Shown piece after piece: positions 56,440-63,866 of a stretch of 64,000 nucleotides of DNA. Numbering within the stretch: position 1 is the stretch's first letter; each line of letters begins with the position of its first letter. Position numbers and translations under genes: made by a program. Source of the DNA: Candidatus Latescibacterota bacterium (GTDB taxonomy: Bacteria > Latescibacterota > UBA2968); contig JAJDYX010000039.1 in NCBI GenBank assembly GCA_022824945.1, positions 164,611 to 228,610 of the forward strand, in the 5' to 3' direction. Below the pieces are notes generated by a model. The model was not told the origin of the DNA. It did no database searches and worked only from the letters and a program-made list of their open reading frames with translations.

Positions 56440-57347
56440 AAAAAGAACAAAAAAAATCAGCAGAATTCCCGTATAAAAACACTACGGGACAGGCCCAAAC
56501 GGGAAGCGATTCCCCTTTAGGTGATTCTTCGCAGGCACAGCTTACAGATCTTTATTTGCGCGATATTCGCAAATACACCCCTCTTTCCCGAGAGGATGAA
56601 GTCAAAGCGATAAACGCCGCGCGCAAGGGCGATCAAAAGGCGCTGAATCATCTCATTACAGCTAATTTGCGCTTTGTTGTGCGCGTGGCTGGCGAATACA
56701 CGGGGCGCGGGTTGCCCCTTTCCGATCTCATTGCCGAAGGCAATATGGGTCTTATACGCGCTACCCAAACCTATGATCCAGAGCGCGGGTACAAGTTTAT
56801 CACTTATGCGGTTTGGTGGATTCGCCAGGCCATGCTCTCTGCTCTCAATCGGCAGACGCATCCGATTGCGTTTCCGGTCAATCAAATAGATGATCGCGAT
56901 GTGCTCAACAAAGTGTCTGCCGCACTTTCACAAACATACGGTCGCGTTCCCACGATTGACGAGTTGGCTTCAGAAACTGATTTTTCAACTCGACGGGTGC
57001 GCAAGGCACTTCAAACGAGCCTGGCATCTGTCTCACTCGACAGACCAGTATATGAAGATGGCGACCGTCAGTTTGCCGATGTTGTTCCCGATGATGCACC
57101 CCAGCCAGATGAAAATGTGCATGCCAGCCGATTGCGCGATCTTTTGCACAAGGGTCTGGCCGATTTGCCCGAACGCGAAGCCGAGATTATCAATCGCTAT
57201 TTTGGCCTGGATGTTGACAACGCGGAATCGCTGGAGCAAGTGGGTAAGCGTTTTCACATTAGCCGCGAGCGCGTGCGCCAGCTCAAAGACCGCGCGCTTG
57301 GGTTGTTGCGCGAGCATATGGACATAGAAGAAGACATTGTATTATAG
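56436..57347 (+). CDS. RNA polymerase sigma-70 family factor (RpoD/RpoS-like, no region 1.1)
   Basis: A 303-aa sigma factor: LTDLYLRDIRKYTPLSREDE (1.2), LITANLRFVVRVAGEYTGRG and LIAEGNMGLIRATQTYDPER (2.1-2.2), GYKFITYAVWWIRQAMLSAL (2.3-2.4), RVPTIDELA (3.0-3.1) and HISRERVRQLKDRAL (4.2). All DNA-binding regions are present, so it should recognise -10 and -35 elements; the short N-terminus suits an alternative or secondary housekeeping factor. It is coupled to the MerR gene, so a stress-induced sigma factor is plausible. Not an ECF type. Confidence 0.93.
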   Translation: MKKEQKKSAEFPYKNTTGQAQTGSDSPLGDSSQAQLTDLYLRDIRKYTPLSREDEVKAINAARKGDQKALNHLITANLRFVVRVAGEYTGRGLPLSDLIAEGNMGLIRATQTYDPERGYKFITYAVWWIRQAMLSALNRQTHPIAFPVNQIDDRDVLNKVSAALSQTYGRVPTIDELASETDFSTRRVRKALQTSLASVSLDRPVYEDGDRQFADVVPDDAPQPDENVHASRLRDLLHKGLADLPEREAEIINRYFGLDVDNAESLEQVGKRFHISRERVRQLKDRALGLLREHMDIEEDIVL

Positions 57348-57358
57348 AGGGGTAATAA

Positions 57359-58189
57359 ATGATTATCGATACGCATATCCATATTTACGATCCCACCCGT
57401 CCAGAGGGTGTGCCTTTTCCCGAGCCCGATGACGAGATTTATCGCCGGGTTATGCCCGAAGACTACAGAGCACTGGTCGCGTCTGAAGGTGTTACGGGTG
57501 CTATTATTGTCGAGGCGAGTACCTGGGTTGAAGATAACCAATGGGTGCTCGATGTGATTGAAGATGATCCGTTTATCGTGGGGCTGGTCGGCAATCTCGA
57601 TCCGCGTGCTGGGGATTTTGGTGAGCATCTCAATCGCCTATCTCTCAATCCGCTCTTTTTGGGTATTCGCCCGCGCACGCATCCGTGGGAGCGCGAAGAT
57701 TTGGGCGAGATGGCAGGTGCTTTTGAAAAGCTCGTCGAACACGATCTCGAACTCGATTCTGGGATCAATGATGCGGTTGTGGAGATCGCGCGTCGATTGC
57801 CCGATCTCCGCATTGTGATCAATCACTGCGGCAATGTCCCGGCAGATGGCAAGCCCATTGCGCCCGAGCATTTGGAGCTTATGCAAAAAGCCGCCGAACA
57901 GCCCAATATTTTTTGTAAGGTGTCGGGTTTGATGGATTTGCGCTGTCAGGTCGTTCCGGCGCCCACAGATCCCGATTTTTATGTGTATTTACTCGATGCG
58001 CTCTGGCATCTTTTTGGCGAAGATCGCGTGATTTACGGCAGTGATTGGCCTGTTCTCGAACGCAGCAAGCGCACCCCTGCCGAGGCACAACGCCTTGTGC
58101 ATGATTATTTTTCTCAGAAGGGTGATGAGGTGCTGGAGAAGTATTTTTGGAAGAATGCAAAGGTCGCGTATAAATGGCCGGATAGATGA
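57359..58189 (+). CDS. Amidohydrolase-related metal-dependent hydrolase (Amidohydro_2)
   Basis: A 276-aa TIM-barrel protein: IIDTHIHIYDPTRP is the HxH of strand 1, LRIVINHCGN provides the later His, and VIYGSDWPVLERS the final Asp. The family includes 2-pyrone-4,6-dicarboxylate lactonase and L-fuconolactone hydrolase-like enzymes, acting on lactones of sugar acids. It starts 11 bp after the sigma gene but probably belongs functionally with the oxygenase next to it, 10 bp downstream. Confidence 0.86.
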   Translation: MIIDTHIHIYDPTRPEGVPFPEPDDEIYRRVMPEDYRALVASEGVTGAIIVEASTWVEDNQWVLDVIEDDPFIVGLVGNLDPRAGDFGEHLNRLSLNPLFLGIRPRTHPWEREDLGEMAGAFEKLVEHDLELDSGINDAVVEIARRLPDLRIVINHCGNVPADGKPIAPEHLELMQKAAEQPNIFCKVSGLMDLRCQVVPAPTDPDFYVYLLDALWHLFGEDRVIYGSDWPVLERSKRTPAEAQRLVHDYFSQKGDEVLEKYFWKNAKVAYKWPDR

Positions 58190-58199
58190 GGTGGGAATT

Positions 58200-59006
58200 A
58201 TGCAAGTCATACCTTCTGGCGGCGCACTGGGCGCGGAAATTCAGGGGCTTGATCTTTCGCGAGCACTCGATGATGATATCGTTCAGGCGATTCGCCAGGC
58301 ATTGCTCGATTACTGTGTGGTGTATTTTCGCGATCAGGATTTGAGCGAGGAAGATCAGATTCGCTTTACCAATTATTTTGGTCAGGCGGTAGAACACGTT
58401 CGCAAACAACTCGACCGGGAACACAAAGAGATTTTTATTGTTTCCAATATCGAAGAAAATGGCCAGCCCATCGGTGCTTTGGGCGATGGGGAGGTTAGCT
58501 TTCACTCCGATTTGTCGTATCTCAAGCGACCGGGCACGATTTCCGTTCTCTATGCGCTTGAGATTCCCAGTACAGGGGGCAATACTCAGTGGTGCAATTG
58601 TTATGCCGCGTATGAAGCGTTAGATGAAGAGATGAAAAAACGGCTCACGGGATTGCGAGCCGTACACCGTCATTATGTTGAGGAACAAAATCCGCCCGAG
58701 CGCGTGGACCATCCGGTCGTGCGCACCCATCCAGAAACCGGGCGCAAGTCGCTTTATGCCGGTCCCCATCTGACCAAATATATTCTGGATATGCCCGCCG
58801 ATGAAAGCGACGCGCTTCTCAAGGCGCTTTTTGAGCACGCCGCCCATCCCCAATTTTTATGGACCCATATCTGGCAGGTCGGCGATCTGGTGATGTGGGA
58901 CAATCGCCCCACGATGCATCGCCGCGAACCCTTTCCGCCATCGGAACGCCGCATGATGAAACGCACGCAGGTTTTTAATGCGGATGATATTCCGTTTGAA
59001 GCGTGA
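58200..59006 (+). CDS. TauD/TfdA family Fe(II)/2-oxoglutarate dioxygenase
   Basis: A 268-aa oxygenase. GGALGAEIQGLDLSRALDDD is the TauD N-terminal pattern; FHSDLSYLKRPG gives the HxD iron ligands, WDNRPTMHRREPF the distal His and the 2-oxoglutarate-binding Arg. Substrates include taurine, phenoxyacids and carnitine precursors; not resolved here. ATG 58200 is chosen from alignment; GAGGTGG lies just before it. Followed by repeat sequence. Confidence 0.9.
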   Translation: MQVIPSGGALGAEIQGLDLSRALDDDIVQAIRQALLDYCVVYFRDQDLSEEDQIRFTNYFGQAVEHVRKQLDREHKEIFIVSNIEENGQPIGALGDGEVSFHSDLSYLKRPGTISVLYALEIPSTGGNTQWCNCYAAYEALDEEMKKRLTGLRAVHRHYVEEQNPPERVDHPVVRTHPETGRKSLYAGPHLTKYILDMPADESDALLKALFEHAAHPQFLWTHIWQVGDLVMWDNRPTMHRREPFPPSERRMMKRTQVFNADDIPFEA

Positions 59007-59036
59007 TCCACAGATGAACGCAGATGAACGCAGATG
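58999..59036 (+). repeat. CGCAGATGAA-type interspersed short repeat array
   Basis: CCACAGATGAACGCAGATGA followed by ACGCAGATGAAAAAG. A related inverted array, TATCGGTGTTTATCGGTGTT followed by CATCGGTGG, lies at 59065-59094. The gap to the PhyH gene holds only these repeats. Confidence 0.65.
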
Positions 59037-59132
59037 AAAAAGAGGGGCTGTGAAGGGGCCTTTTATCGGTGTTTATCGGTGTTCATCGGTGGTTGCTTTT
59101 GGTTTTAAAACAACTTCTTAATTCCCAATTCC

Positions 59133-60023
59133 CTATACCCGATGCAGATGGGTTCCCTTGCTCTCCCGCATGTCTGTTATCCACCGCGTACACCATTCGT
59201 CAAAGCTGTTTTGCACAGATGCGGGATTTTCTTTGCTCTGGACGATAAATTCGGGCCAGAATGGACGTCCCGTGGGTGTGCCTGTTTTTTGATATCGCAG
59301 GTCCATGCTCCAGCGCACTATGTTTGTGCGGTTTGGCTGGCCTCTGTGCGGGGTGTACGCACTCATCATGAGTACGTCGCCGCGTTTCATGATGCAGTTT
59401 ACGGGTTCGATTTCCGGCATGTACATGGGTTTGATCATGGTGCCACCTTCGCGCTGGTGTTCGAGCAGTCCCATGGGTACGACGCCGGGCAATACCTGTA
59501 AGCACCCGCGTTCTGGGGTGACATCTACGAGTGGTATCCAGCAGGTTATGATTTCCGAGATGTCCGCTTCTTCTTTTGTTACGCCCTGGTCTTGATGCCA
59601 GGGGACCTGTCCGGGTTGTTTGTCGCGCGCGGGCAAGTAGGGGCGGAAATGCTGGATTGGACTCAGGGTTATTTCTGGTCCTATGAGGCTTTCGACGGTG
59701 GATAATAATTGTTCGTTGAAGAAGATGTCGAACATCGGTTTCACACGCGCGCGCATGATGTCGAATCCACCCGCAAAACTGCGTAGCGCGTCATATCCCT
59801 CATCGTCTAATTCTTGTGCAATCGCAGCCAGCCGATGGCTGAAGGATTTGTCTGCATGTACGGATGAGATCACCCCTTCTTCCAGTAGCTCTTGCGCCTT
59901 CTGATTGATCAATACGTCATAAGCGTGTTCAATCGGTTCAAAGGCTGAATCATCCAATACATTTTCCGCAATCAAAAATCCCCGATCGCGATACTGGGCG
60001 ATTTGATTTTGTGTCAGTGACAT
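59133..60023 (-). CDS. Phytanoyl-CoA dioxygenase family protein (PhyH)
   Basis: A 296-aa Fe(II)/2OG oxygenase: IAQYRDRGFLIAENVLDDSA is the PhyH N-terminus, VPWHQDQGVTK the HxD iron-binding motif, and MMSAYTPHRGQPNRTNIVRW the distal His plus 2OG-binding Arg. PhyH-like proteins are greatly expanded in Poribacteria and Latescibacterota-type genomes; substrates are mostly unknown. GGAGAAAA precedes the start at 60023. It converges on the TauD-type gene. Confidence 0.9.
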   Translation of the reverse strand: MSLTQNQIAQYRDRGFLIAENVLDDSAFEPIEHAYDVLINQKAQELLEEGVISSVHADKSFSHRLAAIAQELDDEGYDALRSFAGGFDIMRARVKPMFDIFFNEQLLSTVESLIGPEITLSPIQHFRPYLPARDKQPGQVPWHQDQGVTKEEADISEIITCWIPLVDVTPERGCLQVLPGVVPMGLLEHQREGGTMIKPMYMPEIEPVNCIMKRGDVLMMSAYTPHRGQPNRTNIVRWSMDLRYQKTGTPTGRPFWPEFIVQSKENPASVQNSFDEWCTRWITDMRESKGTHLHRV

Positions 60024-60063
60024 GGTGTGTTTTCTCCTGGTAAAAATGGCGGGCTGACGTTGG

Positions 60064-60777
60064 CTATCTCAGAACGATTTCGACCCGCGCCACGCCCTTT
60101 ACATTTGCACAGCGGTCGTCGTGTCCGGGTATGATCAGTCGCAGGGGGCCGCCATAGCTGGCGGGTAGGGGTTGCCCTTCCAGTCCGTAGATTAACAATC
60201 CGCGTTCCCGAACGAGGGCGAGATCAACGGTGGCGGAGAAACGGTCGGCGTCTGCGTAAAAGATTGCGTCTGCATTGAGTGTTTCGTCCAATACTTCGCG
60301 TACCCAAATGCCCTGTCCTTGACGGTCGGGGACGAGGGTGCTTATATCTGCGATCTGATTTGGTAGTGTGGCGAAGTTTTCAAAGTCGAGGGTTCGAGAT
60401 GTGTTCGGTGTTTCTATTGTCAATATAGGTGTGTTTTGCGTACTTTTTAGCGCGGCTGCCATGCGGTCCTGGATCATGTCGAATAAGCGAGGATCGCCGC
60501 CCAATGGGTTGGTGAGGAGGATGCGTGTTTGCGGGTTTTCAGTTTGGAGAGATGCGATGCGCTGTAACAGGTTTTCGCGCATTGCATCGGGCAGGGTGAT
60601 GAGGGCGGGGAAGATGAGAATTTGATCGCTTCCTTCAGCGGTACGCACGCTTTCTTCCAATTTATCAAAAGAAGTGGCTACTACCTGATCGGCGATTTTG
60701 GCGTCAATTGCCGCGTTGATAAATTGGCGAGAAACTTGTACTTTACTTTCAGCACAAATTAAGAGTAGTGTTTTCAC
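60064..60777 (-). CDS. Unassigned two-part protein: CbiX-like N-terminus and molybdopterin-oxidoreductase-like C-terminus
   Basis: A 237-aa protein. The first ~110 residues (TLLLICAESKVQVSRQFINA, QILIFPALITLPDAMRENLL) resemble the CbiX/sirohydrochlorin-chelatase fold. The last ~70 (ALVRERGLLIYGLEGQPLPA, SYGGPLRLIIPGHDD) match the end of sulfite-oxidase-type molybdopterin-binding domains, but the upstream Mo-cysteine region is absent. A catalytic role is doubtful; it may bind a tetrapyrrole or act as a regulator. The IS element lies just upstream of its start. Confidence 0.5.
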   Translation of the reverse strand: MKTLLLICAESKVQVSRQFINAAIDAKIADQVVATSFDKLEESVRTAEGSDQILIFPALITLPDAMRENLLQRIASLQTENPQTRILLTNPLGGDPRLFDMIQDRMAAALKSTQNTPILTIETPNTSRTLDFENFATLPNQIADISTLVPDRQGQGIWVREVLDETLNADAIFYADADRFSATVDLALVRERGLLIYGLEGQPLPASYGGPLRLIIPGHDDRCANVKGVARVEIVLR

Positions 60778-60942
60778 GATATTCGCGTCCTATTTAGGCG
60801 ACGCTCGGCAAAAGCGATAATAACTGGTTTACCTTACAGCCCTTATATCCCACGTCCTTTAGGCGTGGGTCGCATGGCGAAGGGCTTCCTTTCTTACCCC
60901 TGATTGATTCTTTCAGGGGGTATATGAGCGTTGCCATATCGC

Positions 60943-60971
60943 TTGACAAAAATGACACATAAGTGTATATT
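60943..60971 (+). promoter_or_regulatory. Promoter of tnpB
   Basis: TTGACA (60943-60948), 17 bp, TATATT (60966-60971), giving a very short leader before ATG 60978. Confidence 0.75.
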
Positions 60972-60977
60972 TTACTT

Positions 60978-62096
60978 ATGGTTAAGTCCTTCAAATATAG
61001 ATTGCGACCAACGAAAAAGCAAGAGAATATCTTGCTGGCACATATTGACGAATGTCGCATACTATATAACCAGCTTATTGCCGCTCGGATACAAGCCTAT
61101 GAGAATGGCAAAGAATCGCTGTCTTGCTATGACCAGCAAAAGACGTTGCCTTTGCTGAAACAGCAGCACAATGGTTTTGTGCAAGTATATAGTCAAGTCT
61201 TGCAGCAAGTCGCGGTACGTGTTGATCTGGCATTCAAAGGATTCTTTCGCCGTCTCAAAGAGAAAGCAAAGACGGGCGAAAAGGCTGGCTTTCCCAGATA
61301 TAAGGGACAGAATCGCTATGATTCTATCACCTATCCTCAGTTTTCCAACGGTTGCCGATTGGACGACAAAGGCTTGAGAATGGGCAAAATAGGCTGTATC
61401 CGCATTGTCCAGCACAGACCTCTTGACGGTATCCCTAAATCTTGCACAGTCATGAGAACAGCGACGGGCAAGTGGTTCGCGTCTATCTCTTGTGATATGG
61501 GCGACGCGCCTGAAAGGAGTGACGCTGGTCCCGCCGTTGGCATTGACGTGGGTCTCAATTCCTTCGCTGTGACCAGTGACTGCGAACATATTGACAATCC
61601 TCGTTTCTTTAGAAAAGAGGAAAAGACGCTTGCCAAAGCACAGCGCAAATGGGACGCATTGAAAAAGGGCTGTCCAAAGAGGCGAGAGAGAGCACGTAAG
61701 GTTGTTGCCAGAGTGCATGAGCGTATCCGTAATAAGCGACATAACTTTGCCCATCAAGAATCAAGAAAAATTGTCAATCGCCACGGCTTTGTCGCCGTAG
61801 AGAAGTTGAAAGTCCAAAAGATGCAAAAGAACAGGCGACTGTCTAAATCAATAGCAGACGTAGCGTGGTCCCTGTTTCGGCATTGTCTCGAATACAAAGC
61901 GGAAGAGGCTGGTATTGGATTCAAAGCTGTCAAGCCTGATTATACGTCACAAAATTGCTCTGCATGTGGACACAGAAAAAAGAAATCTCTTTCTGTACGT
62001 GTTCATCATTGCAAAGTGTGTGGCTATAAGACGGACAGAGACCATAATGCTGCGATAAACATATTGACGTTGGGGCTACAACGTCAGGCGACTTAA
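60978..62096 (+). CDS. tnpB: TnpB, RNA-guided endonuclease of IS200/IS605 elements
   Basis: A 372-aa intact TnpB. SFKYRLRPTKKQENILLAHI is the N-terminal signature; the RuvC-like active site is complete: Asp190 (AVGIDVGLNSFAV), Glu275 (VAVEKLKVQ), Asp355 (TDRDHNAAINI); the zinc finger CSAC (327/330) and CKVC (345/348) is present. TnpB is guided by an omega RNA from the element's right end and cuts the donor site after excision, maintaining the element. No inactivating changes are visible, so it may still be active. No tnpA is nearby. Confidence 0.94.
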   Translation: MVKSFKYRLRPTKKQENILLAHIDECRILYNQLIAARIQAYENGKESLSCYDQQKTLPLLKQQHNGFVQVYSQVLQQVAVRVDLAFKGFFRRLKEKAKTGEKAGFPRYKGQNRYDSITYPQFSNGCRLDDKGLRMGKIGCIRIVQHRPLDGIPKSCTVMRTATGKWFASISCDMGDAPERSDAGPAVGIDVGLNSFAVTSDCEHIDNPRFFRKEEKTLAKAQRKWDALKKGCPKRRERARKVVARVHERIRNKRHNFAHQESRKIVNRHGFVAVEKLKVQKMQKNRRLSKSIADVAWSLFRHCLEYKAEEAGIGFKAVKPDYTSQNCSACGHRKKKSLSVRVHHCKVCGYKTDRDHNAAINILTLGLQRQAT

Positions 62097-62138
62097 CCGC
62101 CGAGAAGCCCAACTGCTCTATCGTTGGGAGTAGTCACC
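62000..62138 (+). ncRNA. Probable omega RNA (reRNA) overlapping the tnpB 3' end
   Basis: In this family the guide RNA scaffold covers the 3' end of tnpB and the right end. Here CCCAAC (62108-62113) can pair with GTTGGG (62123-62128), just before AGTAGTCAC, the usual scaffold end. The guide would begin near 62139 (CTATCATGCATCCGATC). Boundaries are inferred by analogy. Confidence 0.5.
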
Positions 62139-62142
62139 TATC

Positions 62143-62280
62143 ATGCATCCGATCATTCCATTTGACAACCTGCCTTTAGGTGCCCAGATTTTCCTGGTTC
62201 TCACGTCCGTTTTTATCCTGGTCGGCATTGGATATATCTTGTGGCAGATGATCCGCGCAATTCTCAATAAAAGAGAATAA
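62143..62280 (+). CDS. Small single-span membrane protein (45 aa)
   Basis: ATG 62143 to TAA 62278-62280 encodes 45 residues: polar start (HPIIPFDNLPLGA), one hydrophobic segment (FLVLTSVFILVGIGYILW) and a basic end (RAILNKRE), a classic small membrane protein profile. No strong ribosome site is seen; the IS right end now abuts the start, so its original promoter and leader were probably displaced. No family is recognised. Confidence 0.5.
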   Translation: MHPIIPFDNLPLGAQIFLVLTSVFILVGIGYILWQMIRAILNKRE

Positions 62281-62302
62281 AGGGTGGGCGTTTTGCCTGC
62301 TT

Positions 62303-63142
62303 TCAAACCGCCATTTCCGCGCGGATGGTGTCGTGGTGCTGATAATTGATGAGTTCAAAGTCGTCCATTTCAAAATGGTCAATTTCGGTTTGTCCGCGGT
62401 CTTTTATCTGCAATTCGGGCAAGGAATATGGTTTGCGAGATAGTTGTTCTTTTACTGCGTCGAAGTGGTTTAAGTAGATATGCGCGTCGCCGAGGACGTG
62501 GGTAAATTCACAGGGTACGAGGTTCGTGATTTTTGCGACCATGTGCAATAATACAGAATAGGACGCGATGTTGAGTGGCACGCCCAAGAACATGTCGCAG
62601 GATCGCTGGTACATTTGTAGGGATAATGTGCCTTCTGCCACGTAAAACTGGAAGAAGTTGTGACATGGGGGCAGTGCCACGTCTTGAGTGCCTATTTCCG
62701 CTGCGTTCCAGGCATTGACCATGATGCGCCGGGATTCGGGGTTTTCTCTGATTAAATCAATCGCATTTTGAAGCTGATCTACTACTTTTCCGTTGGCGCC
62801 TTTCCATTGCCGCCACTGTACACCGTAAATACGCCCCATGCTGCCGTCGTTTTTATCTGTTCCCAGGCGGTTCAAATAGTCCTCGTAATTGCCATCCCAC
62901 AGCCGATTGCTTTTCAAATAGGTTTTTAAGTCGTAGATGTTGTCGGATCCGGATATAAACCACAGGAGTTCCGATAGTATTGATTTCCACACCAGTCGCT
63001 TGGTCGTGACTGCGGGAAATCCGTCTGCCATTGCATAGCGCGCATGCAGACCGAAACACGAGATTGTGCCCACTCCCGTGCGGTCACCCTTTTTTACTCC
63101 GTGGTCAAGGACATATTGCAGTTGGTCGAGATATGTGTGCAT
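62303..63142 (-). CDS. thyA: Thymidylate synthase ThyA
   Basis: A 279-aa ThyA. DRTGVGTISCFG near the N-terminus binds dUMP phosphate, LPPCHNFFQFYV holds the nucleophilic Cys, QRSCDMFLGVPLNIASYS is the Arg/Asp dUMP site, and THVLGDAHIYLNH the folate side. It methylates dUMP using methylene-THF. The start at 63142 has GGGGGTC upstream; a longer in-frame start at 63154 is unlikely. A folate-using partner to FolE2 and AICAR transformylase elsewhere in the window. Confidence 0.95.
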   Translation of the reverse strand: MHTYLDQLQYVLDHGVKKGDRTGVGTISCFGLHARYAMADGFPAVTTKRLVWKSILSELLWFISGSDNIYDLKTYLKSNRLWDGNYEDYLNRLGTDKNDGSMGRIYGVQWRQWKGANGKVVDQLQNAIDLIRENPESRRIMVNAWNAAEIGTQDVALPPCHNFFQFYVAEGTLSLQMYQRSCDMFLGVPLNIASYSVLLHMVAKITNLVPCEFTHVLGDAHIYLNHFDAVKEQLSRKPYSLPELQIKDRGQTEIDHFEMDDFELINYQHHDTIRAEMAV

Positions 63143-63225
63143 AAAGACCCCCAATGATTAAAATATAATAATAAAAGGAGGGAGAAGTAAGATACAAGAG
63201 GTTGGACTATTGGGAGGAGATTGTC

Positions 63226-63366
63226 GTAGGGGCGGTGCCCCCGTATAAGCATGTGCTGTAATGATTCTATACGGCAAGCACTACGGGGCAGGCCCCGTAT
63301 CTGTCATCGCGGCATGGTTCCCTGCTCAACATCATGCAGGGACATGCTTGAGCCGCGATCCAGTGG
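63226..63366. repeat. Cluster of REP-like palindromes, including ATTGCGGC-family copy D
   Basis: Three palindromes in series: GTAGGGGCGGTGCCCCCGTA (63226-63245), TACGGGGC..GCCCCGTA (63282-63299), and a variant of the ATTGCGGC family, ATCGCGGC (63305-63312) with GCCGCGAT (63352-63359), which encloses CCCTGC..GCAGGG. No gene lies between thyA and the dockerin fragment at 63388. Confidence 0.7.
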
Positions 63367-63387
63367 TTTTGATCGTCATCAACGTAA

Positions 63388-63866
63388 TTATCCAGTGACA
63401 GGTTTGCCAAAAGCATTCACGAAGATGAGGAAGTCGGGAATACCAACTCTGCCATTGCTGTCGAGGTCAAATTTTGGATCGAATTTCTCCTGTCCTCTCT
63501 GGGTTCCAAACGCATCAACAAATAGCAAAAAGTCTGAGATCCCAACCTGCCTATCGCCATCAAAGTCACCAGTTAGCATACTCGGTGTCTCCGTATCAGT
63601 CGTTTTCGCAAAAGTGATCACGATCTTAATCGGATCATCTGGCGGTACGTACGGAGAAAGTACATTTATTGCGAGGGGTCTTACAGATTCGGATAATGAC
63701 GCCAATAATTCATCTAAAAGAAGCGGGCGTATAATATGCAGTGAATCCGCCGTAGCTGTGTACGTATAATGGAGTAGATCTTCATTTTCGCGCGTTATGG
63801 TGAGTGCATGGGTATCGGACGCGACCGTGTAATTGCCTGTATATTGGCTCGTATCGCGTACTGGAG
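63388..63866 (-). pseudogene. C-terminal part of a dockerin-tailed secreted protein, 5' end lost
   Basis: The frame is open from 63388 up to a stop at 63889-63891 with no credible start. It encodes a beta-rich segment (QYTGNYTVASDTHALTITR, LLHYTYTATADSLHI) and two dockerin-like EF hands (GDFDGDRQVGISDFLLFVDA and DLDSNGRVGIPDFLIFVNAF), like the tail of the B12-operon propeller. The upstream part ends where the IS3-type transposase begins, so insertion probably removed its start. A TTG at 63705 could still open a short ORF. Confidence 0.7.

Larger units (their letters stand above)
60836..62138 (+). mobile_element. IS200/IS605-family element with tnpB only
   Basis: The left end holds subterminal hairpins CCCACG..CGTGGG (60849-60869) and CCCCTGA..TCAGGGG (60897-60919), typical of IS605 ends; a TTAC candidate target occurs at 60830-60837. 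The right end closes with CTCTATCGTTGGGAGTAGTC at ~62116-62135. No tnpA transposase is present, so it is non-autonomous. It lies between the minus-strand gene at 60064 and a small membrane protein gene. Exact boundaries are approximate. Confidence 0.8.
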
